Of a stretch of 64,000 nt of DNA, positions 34,226-45,060 are shown in pieces. The notes under the pieces are model-generated. The model ran no database searches, had not been told where the DNA came from, and saw nothing but the letters and a program-made list of their open reading frames with translations. This DNA comes from Diplosphaera chodatii (taxonomy: Eukaryota > Chlorophyta > Trebouxiophyceae > Prasiolales > Stichococcaceae). Each line of letters starts with the position of its first letter. Position 1 is the stretch's first letter. The position numbers and the translations under genes are program-made. The stretch is from positions 620,001 to 684,000 of the forward strand of contig JAALGY010000063.1 of assembly GCA_032358165.1 (NCBI GenBank). Reading direction: 5' to 3'.

Positions 34226-36985
34226 ATGGCAACGCAAACAGCTACACAAACGATGGCATCGCTGCCGGGCACTCAAGAGGTGATGCCAGTGGGCTCGGAC
34301 ATGCTGTTTGAGAACTAGTGACCCTGTAAAGCCACCCGGCCACTGACTGATAGGAATGATGTGAATGTGATGTTCAGGGGCAAAATGGGCGTGCGCTCAG
34401 GAGCGGTTACCGTAACCTGCAAGCGCGAGCCATCCGTGAGTGCATGAGCCGCAGCGAGCGCCATGCACTGATTGTCTGCAGCGTGCTTTGCCGTGATATG
34501 CGTTTCAGTCGCACTTCAAGATGATCCGACCTGTCTGTGAAACATCGTTACAGGCGATGGCGAGGACCTGGTCTCCCTGGAGAAGTCCAAGCTGGCGGAG
34601 ATGCTCGCAGAAGCAAACTCTCTACAGGAGCAAGGTTTGGCTCAAGTATTCGCCATCCCATCACGCTCGCATGGCGTGGTGCTGGGCTTCAGATTTGTTG
34701 CCTGAGGCCCTGCGGATCGGGCCAGCCAGTTGCCGAGGCGTGGCTGGGCGTTCTGGTGTGCAGTCCAGCGGCCGCGGGAGCAGGCGGTGGACTCGGAGGT
34801 GTTTGCGCACCTGACGGACCGCGGCGTGGAGCTCGCCAAGAAGCTGGCGCACGGCGGCAAGGTGCAGTCGCTGCCGGTCCACGTGTGGCGCCTCCACACA
34901 GCAGCATGCAGAGACTCGCTTGCAGTGCATGGCCACGCCGCGCAGTCGGACCTCATCCTGCAGCTGCCAAGGACAGGCTGGACCTTGGCGTGCGTCGCGT
35001 GTGTGCTCAGCACTTCGAGCATGTGCGCAGGGCCACACGGCGAAGGACTTCCTGCGGCGGCTCAAGGCCAAGTATGTGCACAGCAGCCAGGCGCAGGCGG
35101 ACGGGGCGCAGGACCCGGCCGCCTTCGCCTGGGGCGCCATGGGCGGCGATGTCGCGGACATGTTTCGTGGCGCCCCCGGCGTCTTCTGCATGGTGCGCAT
35201 GGTATTCTGCATCTGGCTGGTTCGTCGGACGCAGCCACCGTGACATGCCGTGGTGCAGGTTCGGTTCACCCGGGTTTCCTCGGCAGGGTGACTGGAATCA
35301 CTGGCAAACCCTTGCAACTTAGCCAGCTCACCAGTCACATGCCCACCGCCTGCTGGCCTGCAAGTCGCTGGGCTGATCCGCTGTGTGGCCCTCCTGCCGC
35401 AGGTGGGCCCGCTGGATGCCAAGGCCAAGGCGCGCAAGGTGGCGCAGCGCCGCGAGAAGCAGGCCCTGGCGGTGCTCACCCGCCCCGACCAGCTCGAGGT
35501 GACGCCGCTGCCCCACACTTCGTGCACTGTGCGGCACATGTGGCACACAGATGCCCAAGCTGTGCCGTGAACTGTCTGTTGGGTCTACCTGCAGCGTTTG
35601 GAGCGGTGTGTGCTTGTTACCAGCAGGTCGTCTGCAGGGTGCTGCAGTTCGCGTGCTGTCCAATGGCATTCGACAACGGAAGCCAACACGTGCGCAGGAC
35701 CTGGATGAGACGGAGAAGCAGGAGACGGACAAGAACCTGGACGAGATGTGGGGCATCCTGCTCAAGGAGGGGCGGGTGCCGCTGCTGGAGCTGGTGCTCA
35801 ACCACGCCTCCTTCGCGCAGACCGTGGAGAACCTGTTCTCCTGCTCCTTCCTGGTGCGCTCCCTGTTTCCATCCTCAGCACTCCAATGTCCACATCATTT
35901 CCTTCGGAGTCTGCAGTTCGAAGCGTGCACAGCTGAGAACCAGACACCGCCGGATGCACCAGCACTGACTCCTGATATTGTTGTGCACGGAAGTCGGTGG
36001 GCTCCTTGCAGAGCGAAGTGCAGGCGACACGGTCCTGACACCATCCTTGACCCAGCCGTGCCGCACACCTCCTGCAGGTGAAGGACGGGTTGGTGTCGCT
36101 GGCCAAGGCTGACGAGGGCGTCCTGGTCACCAAGGCACGCCAGACTTCCTGTGCTTCTTCGATGTTACAAACAAGTCATGATGACGTTGATGCTACAAAC
36201 AAGTCATGATATTGTGACGTCTGAACCACATGATTGCTTCTTGTCACAGTGCACAAGCTTTGGAGTCACTGCCTCCTGTGACCGGTCGCTCACAGCCCTC
36301 AAACTGACTGCATGGTGGGTTTGTCACTACCCAGGTGACTAAGAACGCGGACGAGGCGGGGCAGGCGCCCGAGGTGGAGCGCAGCCAGCTGGTCATCAAC
36401 CTGACCATGGAGCTGTGGGCGCGGTGGAAGGCGGCGTGCCCGGCGCCGGCCTGCCGCATGCGCCACCGCACGCCGCGCCACCCCGCCGCCGATGCGACAG
36501 ACGCGGCCTCCGAGCCAGCAGCAGTGAGCTCACATCGCATGGCGGGCCTGCTGGGACGCTGCAGAAGCATGCTATGTGCATGGTGTCAACCTGCGACATA
36601 TCGCATGCAGCATGCACAGTCGGTATCGTGCTGCAGGAGTCTGAGGACGCAGACCCCGAAGCAGCGGGCCGAAGTGAGAGCCCAGCGCGGCCTGCAGAGA
36701 CTGGTGGCAGAGGCCGCGGCTCAGCAGCACGCAGGGGGAAGAAGCACACGGTTCCAGCCGATGCAGAGGAGCCTGCCGAGGTCAGTGCATGCAGCTCCAT
36801 GCATATACATGCGCATGCTTGCCACTGACTGAAGCATATGCATCTGACCTCGTCTTCAAGCTGTGACAGGTAGAGCGTTCACAAATTTGCTGAGCAAGTC
36901 AATTCTCTATTGGTCCCTAACCCAGGAGGAAGATGAGGGGGAGGATGGGCCAGCGTCCAGGAAAAGCGCAAAGCGGCGAAAGTGA
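34226..36985 (+). CDS. NSE4: NSE4 kleisin subunit of the SMC5/6 complex
   Basis: Bridges the SMC5 and SMC6 heads in the nuclear genome-stability complex. Exon 1 starts at 34226 (MATQTATQTMASLPGTQE) and joins in phase to RALRSGYRNLQARAIRE near 34395, matching the conserved N-terminal R..YR.L......RE helix. Then GEDLVSLEKSKLAEMLAEAN (34558), DSEVFAHLTDRGVELAKKLA (34790), and TAKDFLRRLKAKYV with MGGDVADMFRGAPG (35036-35180). The C-terminal winged-helix domain contains VGPLDAKAKARKVAQRREKQ and TRPDQLEV (35403), then ETDKNLDEMWGILL and LVLNHASFAQTVENLFSCSF (35726-35850), the family signature. It ends with an acidic/basic tail, DEGEDGPASRKSAKRRK, at 36985. The low-complexity stretch 36490-36780 is a species-specific tail. 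Confidence 0.92.
36161..36210. repeat. 22-bp imperfect direct repeat in an NSE4 intron
   Basis: Two copies of GATGYTACAAACAAGTCATG-type sequence, 28 bases apart, differing at one position. Intronic. Confidence 0.75.
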
Positions 36986-37161
36986 AGTCATACTGGGACG
37001 GCATTCGTTTTGCTTTGCACATATCGTTGCGCGTCTAACAGCATAATGCATCTCTGCAGTAGCTTACGGTACGCATCATAGCAATCGGATGGCATGAAGA
37101 TATTCACCGGACAACTCATCAAGCCATGTACATTCAATAGGTTCCAAACTTGAAGCATGCC

Positions 37162-38441
37162 TCACAGTTGGGGCTTCTCCAGTTCTCTTACAACTCTGGC
37201 CGGGTTGCCAACAGCTACGCAATAGTCCGGAATGGACTTGGTCACGACGCTGCCAGCACCCACAGTGCATCCATCTCCAATCGTGACGCCACCTGTTTCA
37301 GCAGATATGACGTCATGTGGTGTGCAGGAAAGCAGGATGCCAAGTTATGTACAAGGGAAATGCACATTTGTGTGTGCATGCATAATGCTACTCAACCCAC
37401 CAAACACGACGACTGAGCCCCCCAGCCAACAGTCCTTGCCGATGCTGATCGGCTTTGCTGATTGAGGGCCTTTGTAGCTGCACAGCAACAGCAACATCAA
37501 TCATCAGCAACCTTTCCGGACCGCAGCCCCTTGGGGTCAACTTACCTTTACCAGGATGCAGTCGCAGTATGATGCAAGCCTTGCCAATACCTGATGCGCT
37601 CGGCTGGATCTACTGGATGCGCCGGACAGTACAGCTGCAAATGACTCAGTATCTGCGTCAACATGGCGGCATGCACGACACAAACTGTACCGCAGGATCC
37701 ATGGGGTAAGCACCGACTGACCTGTACGTTTGGCCCGAACATGGTCCGGTCGCCTGCAAGGACAGTGCTTGCACGGTCTGTGATAGCAAGACAGTCACCA
37801 TATGTGCTTGATGCAGATCAACATGCACCGACCCGTCATGCACACCTATGGAGATGATATTGCAATCCAGCAGCACACAGCCGAAGTTCATGTACACGTC
37901 CTCTCCCATGTGCAGGTTGTAACCCTGAAGATCCGCATACCACGGTACATGCAAACCACACACACGTACAGCACGCCAGATTCGCATGCCTTCCTACTCG
38001 TCTCATTGCGATGCAAGCACATCGATGGCAGGACCTCACATAGTCGCAGTTCAACGGCGGCTCTATGATGGGAGGATGCGTTTCGCTGAACGATCCAATG
38101 ATTGATTCCAGGATGAGGAGGCGTTGCCGCTGCTCCTCAGCTGTCATGCCATCGCTGTTGTTGAATGCCTTCAACTTCGCTCTGCAAGCGAGACGCTGGT
38201 GCAGCAATTCCGGATCTGTGGGAAAGTACAACCTCCCCGCCAGCATGTTTTCGCTTTCGGATGGACCTAAAGTGCCAGCTGCCGGCCTCGCGCATGCTGT
38301 GTGAGCCCGTCTCTGTGGGATAAGCTTTTGCTGAGCGTCCCGCAAAATGTTTCGCAATGGATACGCTGATGTTCGTGGGAATACGCGCCTGATGTTTTGT
38401 CCTGCTGCTGGCAAGCACTGATGGCCTATCAGAATGGACAT
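37162..38441 (-). CDS. Maltose/galactoside O-acetyltransferase-like protein, copy 1, with N-terminal extension
   Basis: Transfers acetyl from acetyl-CoA to a sugar hydroxyl (NodL/LacA/Maa family, left-handed beta-helix trimer). The ATG at 38441 opens an Arg-rich, acid-poor extension of about 60 residues ending near [11 protein letters not shown], which looks like an organelle transit peptide. The maltose acetyltransferase N-terminal domain follows: [20 protein letters not shown] and [18 protein letters not shown], then [10 protein letters not shown]. After introns come [27 protein letters not shown] with [14 protein letters not shown] (catalytic His), [17 protein letters not shown], and hexapeptide repeats [18 protein letters not shown], ending [13 protein letters not shown] at 37162. 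All family motifs are present. The gene is in tandem with copy 2, same strand, 229 bp apart. Confidence 0.88.
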
Positions 38442-38670
38442 GCAAGCACACTATGCACAAACACCAGAACTTGAAGTAGGTCACCGACACGCTACGATTT
38501 CACAGCTGCAGTAAGTACTGTTCTGACCCGACTAATTCGCAGCTTTGGAGGCGATCTGTAGGTCTGCACCTTGCCATTGGAAATGTAGTCAACAGTCACG
38601 TGCCACCGGATGTAGAGAGTGTCGGACGCTGCAGAGGATGATCAGCAATTGCCAGTTGGCCTTCCAAGCC

Positions 38671-40012
38671 TCAGTGGTCCGCCTTCACCTGCTGCCGCTG
38701 CTTCAGGCGTCGAATCACTTTTGCTGGGTTGCCAGCCACCACAGTATACGGCTCCACATCCTGTGGACGAGGTTGAGCGGGTGCAGCTTTGTCGTTCACT
38801 CAACTAAGTCACTGCCTAGCGCGCAAACTACCGTCTACCCGTCCACACGCACCTTTGTCACGACGCTACCAGCACCAACAGTGCAACCCTCGCCAATTGT
38901 CACACCCGGCAGAACGATGACGCTGCCACCCTGTGCCAAACGCAACAGAACTGTTGCTCAGCAACTGATCATTCTGAAATGTACGTTGGCGCTTCAGAGT
39001 GACGCGAAGCGGCACCCACAACATTCGGACATACACTTAGGCGACCATAAACTTACTATCCAGCAGTCACTGCCAATCCTGATGGGGTGCGCAAACTCAG
39101 GTCCCGAGGTGCCATTTCGTTCAACTGGGTCCAGGGGATGCCCTGCTGTGTATAGCTGCACGTTTGGCGCCAGGAGGCAGCGGTCGCCTGCGTTTCGCTG
39201 ACGAGGAGGTGTTTTCAATGTCTGGTAAAGCACCACATGATCCGCAGGAGCCTGTTTCACAGTCCCACCTATGTGAATGGTGTTGCAGTCAAGGAAGATC
39301 GCCCCAAAGTTGACGTAGACGTCGCTGCCTAGATGGACATTGTAGCCCTGCGTGCACAGTAATCAAGCATCAGGGCTATGAGCTCATGGAGGTTCATGAC
39401 ATGCGGCCAAATCAATCGCATCACATGCATGATCAGCCATGCATGACAATTGCATGACACATCCCCATGCAAGGGCTGTGTCCCACAGCAGAAAGGGCGG
39501 CACCTACGTAGTCGCAACTGAAGGGCGGCTCAATGAAGGCCCGCTGGCGGGTGTCGACGCTGCCAAACAGGTCCACCAGCATGTCCAGCCGCAGCTTCTG
39601 CTCATCCTCCGTGAGCCCACGGGACGCGTTGTACGCCTGGACATGGGGAGTCGAGATGTATTCGGTATGGTCTATAGATGTACCAAGCGCCACCAGCATA
39701 CGCTCGCTGCATCATCTGTACCGCCAACTTGATGCGGCACTTGGCTCGGTCGTGCTCCAGGTCCGGCGCCTTTGGCGCAAAAGAATAGTACAGATCACCC
39801 GCCATCATCTTTTCTCGCTCGGTGCGGGTGTCGTCGGAGCCTGCAAGGGGACAGAAACGCCACTGCAGCATGACACACCATTGCACCTTGGGTGCACAAA
39901 AAGCCCTGGGGTTCGTCGGGCACAGCACAAGCGCTCCTGATGCCAGCGTGAACCTGAATATGTTTTCATCACAACATTTTAAGTGTGCAAACGCAGATGG
40001 CTGACCTGACAT
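38671..40012 (-). CDS. Maltose/galactoside O-acetyltransferase-like protein, copy 2
   Basis: Paralog of copy 1. Exon 1 is only seven bases (40006-40012, ATGTCAG) and joins across an intron (39841-40005) to give MSGSDDTRTEREKMMAGDLY, so this copy has no transit peptide. It continues with APDLEHDRAKCRIKLA; AYNASRGLTEDEQKLRLDML with FIEPPFSCDY; GYNVHLGSDVYVNFGAIFLD; LLAPNVQLYTAGHPLDPVER (catalytic His); IRIGSDCWI; GGSVIVLPGVTIGEGCTVGA; and ends DVEPYTVVAGNPAKVIRRLK plus a short basic tail at 38671. Domain order and length match bacterial Maa/NodL enzymes. Exon borders of the two copies fall at matching places, for example after the FxCDY segment, which supports a local duplication. Confidence 0.9.
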
Positions 40013-40366
40013 GGCGGCAGATCCGTGCAGCTCGGTAAGGTCTCTCTCACAATCTCAGGCGACGAGCAGTTCCTTGTGTGCAACCAGGAAGACCGCAATG
40101 TTTGTGTTGACACTATTCAGGCAGCGGCTGCAGCAAAGGTTCTGTACTTCTTTTTGCACAGCTGCACGCCAATCGGGTGCTGCGATGACTAAGAAATTGT
40201 GAGATCCACAGAGATCCGGATGTTAATATTTTCGCTGGGACCGGCAGCATCCTGATGTTGAGTAGAGCTTCCACAAAGCCCTCTTGCGATGTACCTAGCC
40301 TGAAACACGGACAAGGGGGCAAGCGACACTTGCTGACCCACTTGCAGCCGAAACTGCACACATGCG
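40013..40366. other. Intergenic region
   Basis: 354 bp between two minus-strand genes; promoter of acetyltransferase copy 2 and 3' flank of the Gln-rich gene. Nothing else supported. Confidence 0.35.
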
Positions 40367-41410
40367 CTACTTGACCAGGGAGCGCCTCGCATCATCGTCC
40401 GAGCATGCTTGCCTCTGCCATGCTTCCATTTCCCGCAGATAGGCTGGCTTCTCGGTGTCGTCTGCTTCAGCAAGGCAACCAGGGTCCACGATGTTAGTCG
40501 ACGACCGATCAAAGTAGCGACGGCCCCAATCGCTGCCGATTGCTGGTACAACCATGCTGCAGCAGCAACACGGATTCGCCAGCTGCGCTCAAGTTCCACA
40601 CACCAACTTCGAACGGGCTGCAAGGCAGCACCTGACTTCCTGCGCTTCACGACGCCACCAGGCTTCGGCGCCAAGCCCTTGATGATTGAGTTGTTGCCGA
40701 GGATGACCTTTGGCTTTGCTGGTGGTTTGCCACCACTGGGCTTGGCGGCGGCAGCTGCAGGCGTGGGAGGCTTGTCCCTGTAATACCCCAACCCCTGATA
40801 TCCCTGCACGCGCATGCGCATCCACCGGTCATGTCGGGAGCAATCACAGCAGATGCCACAACACATCAAAGACGGATATATGGTACATGGAAGCATGATC
40901 AAATCAACACAAGCGGACGACAGACAGAGGTAGGCACACACTGCAGCATGTGCACCAATGCTGACACCAACATACCAGCTTGAAGCAGAACCCTGGCCAT
41001 GGCCCGAAGAACGTGTCGCAGGCGTTGAAGTCTTTCTCCTCATAAGACGCAGCCCCTGCCGCGCCAGACAGCTGATGCTGCTGTTGCTGCTGCTGTGAAT
41101 CAGCATAGTACTGCTGAGGCTGGTTGTAGCTGATGTTCTGAGCCTGCTGATACGCATCGCCGTACTGCTGCTGGTTGAGCTCAGAAGGGTACGCACCATA
41201 CTGCTGCTGCATCTGCCATTGATACGCTGCGTTGGCTTCGCCGTCGCGCAAGCCGGCGTTCAGCGGGTGCGGCTCTGGAGGTAGCTCTCCCTCCTCCGTG
41301 ACGCCATCGGCGGCACCTCCCAGCAGCGCGGGCGGCGTCGTCGCCAGCTGCGCAGGCTGCTGCTCGTAGCTCCAGTCACGTCGCTGCCGACTGTGCTGCT
41401 GTCTGTGCAT
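40367..41410 (-). CDS. Gln/Tyr-rich protein with conserved GYQGLGYYRD element, unknown function
   Basis: The ATG at 41410 opens HRQQHSRQRRDWSYEQQPAQ. A low-complexity Gln/Tyr-rich tract (about 41240-41060, with QQQQQQ) follows, then the ordered element DTFFGPWPGFCFKL, which joins across an intron (about 40811-40974) to GYQGLGYYRDKPP. A basic Pro/Ala/Lys segment contains ILGNNSIIKGLAPKPGGVVK and RRKS. The C-terminal exon has IGSDWGRRYFDRSSTNIVDP and AYLREMEAWQRQACSDDDAR, ending at 40367. The F.FK.G..GLGYYRD arrangement looks conserved and nuclear-protein-like, but I cannot name the family. The Gln/Tyr tract would be disordered. The frame extends three codons upstream to a GTG, which I did not use. 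Confidence 0.65.
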
Positions 41411-41955
41411 CACAAAGCACGTGCCGCTCTGCTCTGCGCTGCTCAGGGGCTTGACGATCTGAACCCAGCACAGTCTTGGGCCGGTTGAGCGAGCAGCGAA
41501 ATGCGATAGTCAGACAATCGAGGGCGTCGGCAGCTGACCTGATGCAGCTGCGAGCCTCTGCAGAATTTGGTGTTCACCCTGATACTGCAGTATCTTAATG
41601 AGGCTGAGGCGAGCTAGCGTGCCAGCGTGGGGCATGCCGGAGCAGCGCATGGCCACAGCAGGGGGAATGCAAATGCCTCGCTGCTGTGCTGACACAGATC
41701 GGGGGTGCAGCTCCACACCAATCCGTGGAAACACATAAGCACAGCATATACAGAGTACTCTGTCACCTATCCAAGCTACGACGGTGCCGCTGCACCTGTT
41801 TGCAGCCTGTCTACTTGGGACCTTGTGTTGGGCATCGTGGCTTCACAGAGTGTGCATCGTCGAGCAGTGGCAGCAATCAGAGGTCCTATCAGGCCGACGC
41901 CTTTCTGCAGCAAATAGTCAGCTAGGAAGAGCGGAAGGAGTGTCGTATCAGGAAC
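41411..41955. promoter_or_regulatory. Divergent promoter region
   Basis: 545 bp between divergent start codons of the Gln-rich gene and the DUF3067 gene. Short frames on both strands here have no support. Confidence 0.35.
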
Positions 41956-42838
41956 ATGGCGCTCGCAGCCTCATGCATCTGCGAGCTCAGCAGCATGCGC
42001 AGCAACCTACTCGCTGGTGCCAGCCTGAGACCTTGCAACGTTCAGCCATGCAGAGCATCCAGACGCCTGCTGCCAGTGTATGCCAGCGTTGCCACAGGGC
42101 CTCCAGGCGACGAGGGCTCTGACGACCTGACAGCGTCATTTGCTGAGGAGCTTCAGAGACGGAGTATGGCTTCGGCAGCATCAATGGAAGCCGATCACGC
42201 CACTGATTTTGACGGCAGCGCGCTCCTGCAAGTCATTCAGGACAAGTGAGGCCTTTCAAGTTTGTTGTCTGGACCGAAGCCAGCGATGCATGCAGCATGC
42301 TGTGCGGTCAGGGCTGCCATGTGACGTGTTCACCTGTCTCTGGCAGGTACGATCGCAGCTACGATGTGACGTTAGTGCGGCGAGAGTACATGGGCAAGAG
42401 CATAGTTGCTATGAATATCATGTGGGCATATGCAGAACAGAAGTCATTTCAGGTGCGTGCAGCATGCTTGCCTCGACCAGCCAGTGTAGGCATTCATGGT
42501 GCAAACACCGATCATCGAGCTGATGCCCTGGGCGCTGTTCGGGCATGCAGCTTACGGAGGAGGAACATCTGAACCGGTTAGACTTCATTGCAGCAGCCCT
42601 CAGGTGCATGGCATTCCGTCCCAGGGCGTGTTTGCAGGCACCCCATCTGCATATCATCAAGCCTGTCACCCAAGGTGAAATTGTGCTGAGCGGCATTTGG
42701 TCAATCTGTAGGCAGTGGGGCATGGTCGGGCATGTGAAGGATGCTATCAGCGCAGCCAAGAATCGTCCGCGAGTGGGCAAAGCCATCTCAGTCTTGCTGG
42801 ATGTTGACCCATCGATCGTCAACGAATGGTTCGCTTGA
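41956..42838 (+). CDS. DUF3067 plastid protein
   Basis: DUF3067 proteins are shared by cyanobacteria and plastid-bearing eukaryotes; their role is not known to me. The ATG at 41956 begins an Ala/Ser/Arg/Cys-rich transit peptide of about 45 residues. Then DDLTASFAEELQRRSMASAA leads to a first exon end near 42246. Later exons encode YDRSYDVTLVRREYMGKSIV and AMNIMWAYAEQKSFQ (42350-42451), LTEEEHLNRLDFIAAALRCM (42550-42608), and GMVGHVKDAISAAKNRPRVG followed by KAISVLLDVDP (42719-42838). The order Y..SYDV..GK..VAMNIMW...EQ.SF, LTEEE.L..L, V...I...R.RP..GKA is the family pattern throughout. Confidence 0.88.
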
Positions 42839-43083
42839 AGCAGATGACTATATGTATTCGGCAAACCGTGCATGACCGTTTTTGGCAGTGCTGGCCGCGC
42901 CTGTGGTGGCGTGAGAGACAATCTGGAATGCTTTTGGTGGTTGAAGCAACGGTCGGTCTCCATTCCATTGCAACATTGACACAGGCAGGTTTCAGCACGT
43001 GTTGTCAAGGAGGTGCATGGACTTGCACACGATCATATCAATACCAGCTCGGCTCTGCTGCACAGACCAGGCTCAGTGACTAT

Positions 43084-44691
43084 CTACGACAGCTGGCCGC
43101 AATCAGCAACCACGATCTTCTTGCTTGTCTTGCCGCTGCTGCTGCCGTAGCTGTTACAGCAAGTGACAAGCCCATCAGTCAATGGCTGATGCATGTTCAT
43201 TGGTTGCTCTTCTGTAAGCTGAACCCGGATGAATGGCAATTCGACAGGGGTGCAGGTCTCCCACCTCTCAATCTTCTTCACGACATCCATGCCATCCTTC
43301 ACGGAGCCAAAGACGACGTGCTGCATGCCACAACAGAGCACTCAACACCTCCAAAGTGTTGGTGGGAATGATGGGATGGGCTTCATCGGCCGTGATCAGA
43401 CGCAGTCAGGATCGCAAGCATGCCATACCTTGCCGTCCAGCCACGAGGTCTTCACGGTCGTCAGGAAGAACTGTGCGGCAGGAGCAGGCCATCACAGTAA
43501 GGCATCAGCACTGTGCCATGCATGCTGTGTGTTGCAGGAGAACAGGACACAATAGCATGCAGGCGGGCAGCACTGTAAACTGCCGCACCTGCGAGCCGTT
43601 GGTGTTGGGGCCAGCGTTTGCCATCGACAGGATGCCGGGGCCGGTGTGAGTCAGCTTGAAGTTCTGTGACGCACACAAAATTACGTCAACATGTGCCATC
43701 ACAAGGTCGACAGGTTGCCTGCAGTAGCCACAGCCAGCGGTGAGTGTGATGCTGGCCCAGAAAGCAAGAATTTGCACCTCATCAGCAAACTTCTCGCCGT
43801 AGATAGACTCGCCGCCGGTGCCGTTGCCGCGAGTGAAGTCTGCACCACGCAAAGTGAAGTCTCTGTCATTGCCTCACGCCGTGCTGCCTCCTGCGTTCTT
43901 GTGGTAAGCCACAGTCCTTTCGCTTGCATGCACACTGTTTTCTCACCTCCGCCCTGGCACATGAAGTCATCAATGACCTGCAGCGTTCACAACAGAGTCC
44001 ATGGTCCAAGCACGTCTCGTGTAAAGTGTGTAAACACGTCGTGGACCGTGCCATTTGCTCATGTCGTGTGCGTGACCATCCGTGACACCCACCCTGTGGA
44101 AGGAAGAGCCCTTGAAGTGCAGCGGCTTGCCGGACGTGCCCTTGCCCTTCTCGCCTGCGATCACATGCTGGTGCGATCACAACGCCGGCCGAATGCCAAC
44201 GCCACCACAAATTCACGTCACCTGAAAACTGATGTAACATGCACAACAGGGGGCACACCAGTGCACAGGGCGCGGAAGTTCTCAGCGGTCTTCGGCACGA
44301 CGTCCTTGCAGAATGCGAAGCAACAAGCAACGCCGATGCATTGTGTAGATACGTTTCAGGCACATCTGCAGGCACGTTTGCCGTGACCATGTGCAAAACC
44401 AGCTGCTGCTTGTCTGTGAGTGGACGGTCACAACGGCCCACCTCCATCGTGATGCGGCCCAGAGGCGCGCCATCCGCCGTCATATCGAAGAAGACGACTG
44501 CGTATCAGGCGACACACGTAGCTTGTCAATCATTCTGCACCAGATCAACAGATGACGGCCGACACGTCTGCACGCAATCAGTGATGCACAAGGTGCACCG
44601 TGTTGCAAGGCATCAAAGCCCTTGCAGACAGGGTGTTATGTTGTGGCGTGCGCGGCAGCAAGGCCGCAAAACCCAGACCTGGGTTCGACAT
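43084..44691 (-). CDS. Cyclophilin-type peptidyl-prolyl cis-trans isomerase
   Basis: Catalyses proline isomerisation and is the cyclosporin target class. Exon 1 is 13 bases (44679-44691) and splices to give [20 protein letters not shown]. Later exons encode [25 protein letters not shown], a short exon ending [46 protein letters not shown] with TNGSQFF, a WLDGKHVVFG-type segment, [13 protein letters not shown], and [20 protein letters not shown] before the stop at 43084. The active-site residues [23 protein letters not shown] and LDGKHVVFG are present. With no N-terminal targeting sequence it should be cytosolic or nuclear. At least seven introns split a protein of about 172 residues. Confidence 0.94.
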
Positions 44692-45060
44692 GGTGACGAG
44701 CGTGGAAGTTTCGACTTGATCACGAGTCAGTGGGGCGACGCAAGCGGCGGAACTGGTCTCAGACTTGTGGCGGAGGAGGACACTTGTGTGATAACTCAGT
44801 GAACAAGCGTGCGATGCGGACTGTGCGGCCGAGCGGTTCCGCTGCAGGGCTCGCAGTCGGACTGTCCTGGTGAGAAGCTGGAGAATTGTCAGGGTTTTGC
44901 TGGATATTCACTACCGGGCGGGTTTGGACCTTGGTGCTCTGGCATCCTCGAGTGTGCCTGGAGGCCACTTGTATCGCTTACGGATGATCTTTCACGCGCG
45001 AGCCGTTTGCTGCTGAGCTGCAGGTGATGCAATTGGTGTTGATATTGGAAAGCATCCATT
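44692..45060. other. Intergenic region
   Basis: 369 bp holding the cyclophilin promoter and the DUF819 gene's 3' flank, both minus strand. No supported feature. Confidence 0.35.

Noticed and set aside
34661..35548. 295-codon minus-strand ORF opposite NSE4
   Set aside because: It lies antisense to conserved NSE4 exons and its translation has no family resemblance.
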